8,041 nucleotides of DNA from Mesorhizobium sp. Lineage in GTDB: Bacteria > Pseudomonadota > Alphaproteobacteria > Rhizobiales > Rhizobiaceae. A program made the translations under genes and the position numbers. Positions 7,201-8,041 of the stretch are shown piece by piece (position 1 is the first letter of the stretch; each line of letters begins with the position of its first letter). The DNA lies in NCBI GenBank assembly GCA_019509685.1, contig JAEKLU010000052.1, positions 1 to 8,041 of the forward strand, written 5' to 3'. The notes beneath the pieces were generated by a model that did not search any database, had not been told where the DNA came from, and saw only the letters and a program-made list of their open reading frames with translations.

Positions 7201-7602
7201 TTGGAAGGCGAAGTTCTACGCGACGATCAGTGGGAGCAGATTAAGCCGTTTGTACCGGGCGGGCGCAAAGGTAAGCGAGGTCCGCGTAGCGATGGCCGGC
7301 GGTTCTTGGATGCGCTTTTATGGATCGCTCGCTCCGGCGCACGCTGGCGCGACCTGCCGGAACGGTTTGGGCCGCACGAAAGGGCAAAGCGCCGTTACTA
7401 TCGCTGGATCGAAGCGGGCGTGTTCGACCGACTGTTCGAAGCAATCAGCCGTGATCCAGACTTGGAATGGCTGATGATCGACGCGACTGTTATCCGGGCT
7501 CAGGCCCAAGCTGCCGGGGCGCGGCGAAAAAGGGGGGACCTGAAGCCCAGGCTCTCGGTCGCTCGCGAGGCGGGTTCGGCACCAAACTCCATGCCGTCGT
7601 AG
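7201..7602 (+). CDS. IS5-family transposase OrfA, unshifted product
   Basis: Without frameshifting, translation from the TTG at 7201 ends at TAG 7600-7602 and gives 133 residues. The product has the DNA-binding region and the first Asp but lacks the second Asp and the Glu, so it cannot catalyse transposition. In comparable elements such short products may bind the ends and dampen transposition, which is inference here. Residues beyond about 110 (RGDLKPRLSVAREAGSAPNS) are out-of-frame translation of the catalytic domain and not conserved sequence. Confidence 0.7.
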   Translation: MEGEVLRDDQWEQIKPFVPGGRKGKRGPRSDGRRFLDALLWIARSGARWRDLPERFGPHERAKRRYYRWIEAGVFDRLFEAISRDPDLEWLMIDATVIRAQAQAAGARRKRGDLKPRLSVAREAGSAPNSMPS

Positions 7603-7961
7603 ATGCACTTGGCTTGCCGGTCCGCTTCGAGATCGGCCCTGGCCAGCAAAATGACATGGCACCTGCCTGCGGCCTGGTCGAGGGAATTGCTGCGGGCCAA
7701 GTGATCGCCGATCGTGCTTATGATGCCGATCGACTGCATGATGTGGTCCTCGACCAAGGCGGCGAACCGGTCATCCCGCCGCGGCGCCATCGCAGATACC
7801 AACACAGCTACGACAAGATCGCCTACAAAAACCGCTGGGGCATCGAGGCTTTCTTCGCCAAGCTCAAGCAGTGGCGGCGCATCGCAACGCGTTACGACAA
7901 AGTCGCCGCCAACTTCCTTGGCTTCGTCAAGCTCGCCGCCATCATGCTCTGGCTCAAATGA
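7201..7961 (+). CDS. IS5-family transposase OrfAB, made by -1 frameshift
   Basis: This is the presumed active DDE transposase of about 253 residues, encoded by frame A (7201 to about 7530) continued in the -1 frame (about 7530 to 7961). Frame A gives an N-terminal DNA-binding segment typical of IS5-type proteins (DDQWEQIKPFVPG, then FLDALLWIARSGARWRDLPE) and the first catalytic Asp, D94, in WLMIDATVIRAQ. The -1 frame supplies GGFGTKLHAVVDALGLPVRF, the second Asp in VIADRAYDAD and the catalytic Glu in NRWGIEAFFAKLK, followed by RRIATRYDK. All three DDE residues are therefore present but split between two frames. The frames overlap from 7467 to 7602 and the slippery run at 7527-7537 lies inside the overlap. 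I read this as programmed frameshifting, which is known in this family, rather than a broken gene. A sequencing error in the homopolymer is the alternative. Confidence 0.85.
7527..7537 (+). other. Slippery A5G6 run, putative -1 frameshift site
   Basis: In frame A the codons read CGA-AAA-AGG-GGG-GAC. After a one-base backward slip they read AAA-AAG-GGG-GGA-CCT, which leads into the catalytic half. An A-run followed directly by a G-run is a typical place for slippage in IS5/IS427-type elements. No downstream stimulatory structure was worked out. Confidence 0.65.
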
Positions 7962-7980
7962 TTAAATTGTCACCACGGCC
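7962..7980 (-). repeat. Right terminal inverted repeat of the IS
   Basis: The reverse complement reads GGCCGTGGTGACAATTTAA. The transposase TGA (7959-7961) abuts its inner edge, so the element has no spare sequence at this end. TA follows at 7981-7982. Confidence 0.85.
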
Positions 7981-8041
7981 TAGGGCGTTTCACCGTTTCA
8001 CGGAAACGGCGAACCGCTCTATCTCTTTGTTTTTACGCAAT
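7980..8041. repeat. Second RIME1-like repeat, cut by the window end
   Basis: These 62 bases are identical to 7017-7078 (offset 963 bases), from CTAG through the first palindrome up to ACGCAAT. The second palindrome would lie beyond the window. It begins exactly at the right border of the IS, so before insertion the two RIME copies would have been head-to-tail and shared one CTAG. Confidence 0.85.

Larger units (their letters stand above)
7122..7980 (+). mobile_element. IS5-family insertion sequence, 859 bases, apparently intact
   Basis: Terminal inverted repeats match at 17 of 19 positions: left GGCTGTAGTGACAATTTAA (7122-7140), right in reverse complement GGCCGTGGTGACAATTTAA (7962-7980). They are flanked by TA on both sides (7120-7121 and 7981-7982), consistent with a two-base TA duplication inside a CTAG target. 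A CTAG duplication cannot be told apart from this. Between the ends is a DDE transposase in two overlapping frames joined by a slippery A5G6 run. Size, TA target and two-frame organisation suit the IS427-like part of the IS5 family. The exact ISfinder name cannot be given. All parts needed for transposition appear present. Confidence 0.88.

Noticed and set aside
7157..7474. 105-codon plus-strand frame in the IS left part
   Set aside because: It overlaps the transposase in another frame, has no transposase or other motif, and begins without a ribosome site.
1..8041. CRISPR array, tRNA/rRNA gene, riboswitch or phage attachment site
   Set aside because: No regularly spaced repeats were seen other than the RIME pair. 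I recognised no cloverleaf or rRNA sequence, and no integrase gene or tRNA-end duplication.

Overview
The window is GC-rich with dense coding, short intergenic gaps and rhizobial gene families. The RIME1-like intergenic repeat at the right end is typical of Rhizobiales, so a Mesorhizobium/Rhizobium-type alphaproteobacterium is the best guess. This is inferred from family resemblance; no database search was possible.

Layout. (1) 3-206, plus strand: the C-terminal end of a ferredoxin-reductase-like FAD oxidoreductase. (2) 203-1480, minus strand: a complete GABA aminotransferase (gabT) that converges on the reductase. The two genes share one CTAG palindrome as stop codon on both strands. (3) 1481-1717: a divergent intergenic region with no regulator gene. 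It contains a 15-base exact match to a common sequencing-adapter end, so the gabT/efflux junction should be verified. (4) 1718-7010, plus strand: a compact three-gene operon encoding two different lipoprotein membrane-fusion proteins and one 1030-residue RND pump. The genes overlap by 4 bases (ATGA) and 1 base (TGATG), which suggests translational coupling. Two adaptors plus one pump, with no outer-membrane channel gene, is the arrangement of Pseudomonas TriABC. A TolC-type channel is presumably encoded elsewhere. (5) 7011-8041: a 106-base RIME1-like palindromic repeat, an intact 859-base IS5-family insertion sequence whose transposase needs a -1 frameshift, and the beginning of a second RIME copy that runs off the window.

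How it works together. GabT moves the amino group of GABA to 2-oxoglutarate and feeds succinate semialdehyde to central metabolism. It has no visible functional link to the efflux operon. The operon should form one tripartite pump: the RND protein in the inner membrane, the two lipoproteins in the periplasm, and a separate TolC-like duct. The repeat/IS region lies directly behind the pump stop codon and probably forms the operon's 3' boundary.

I found no convincing undescribed system (no defence island, CRISPR array or novel RNA). The points most worth checking are the adapter-like junction, the unequal hairpin tips of the two adaptors, the Arg that replaces the proton-relay Lys in the pump, and the RIME-IS-RIME arrangement.
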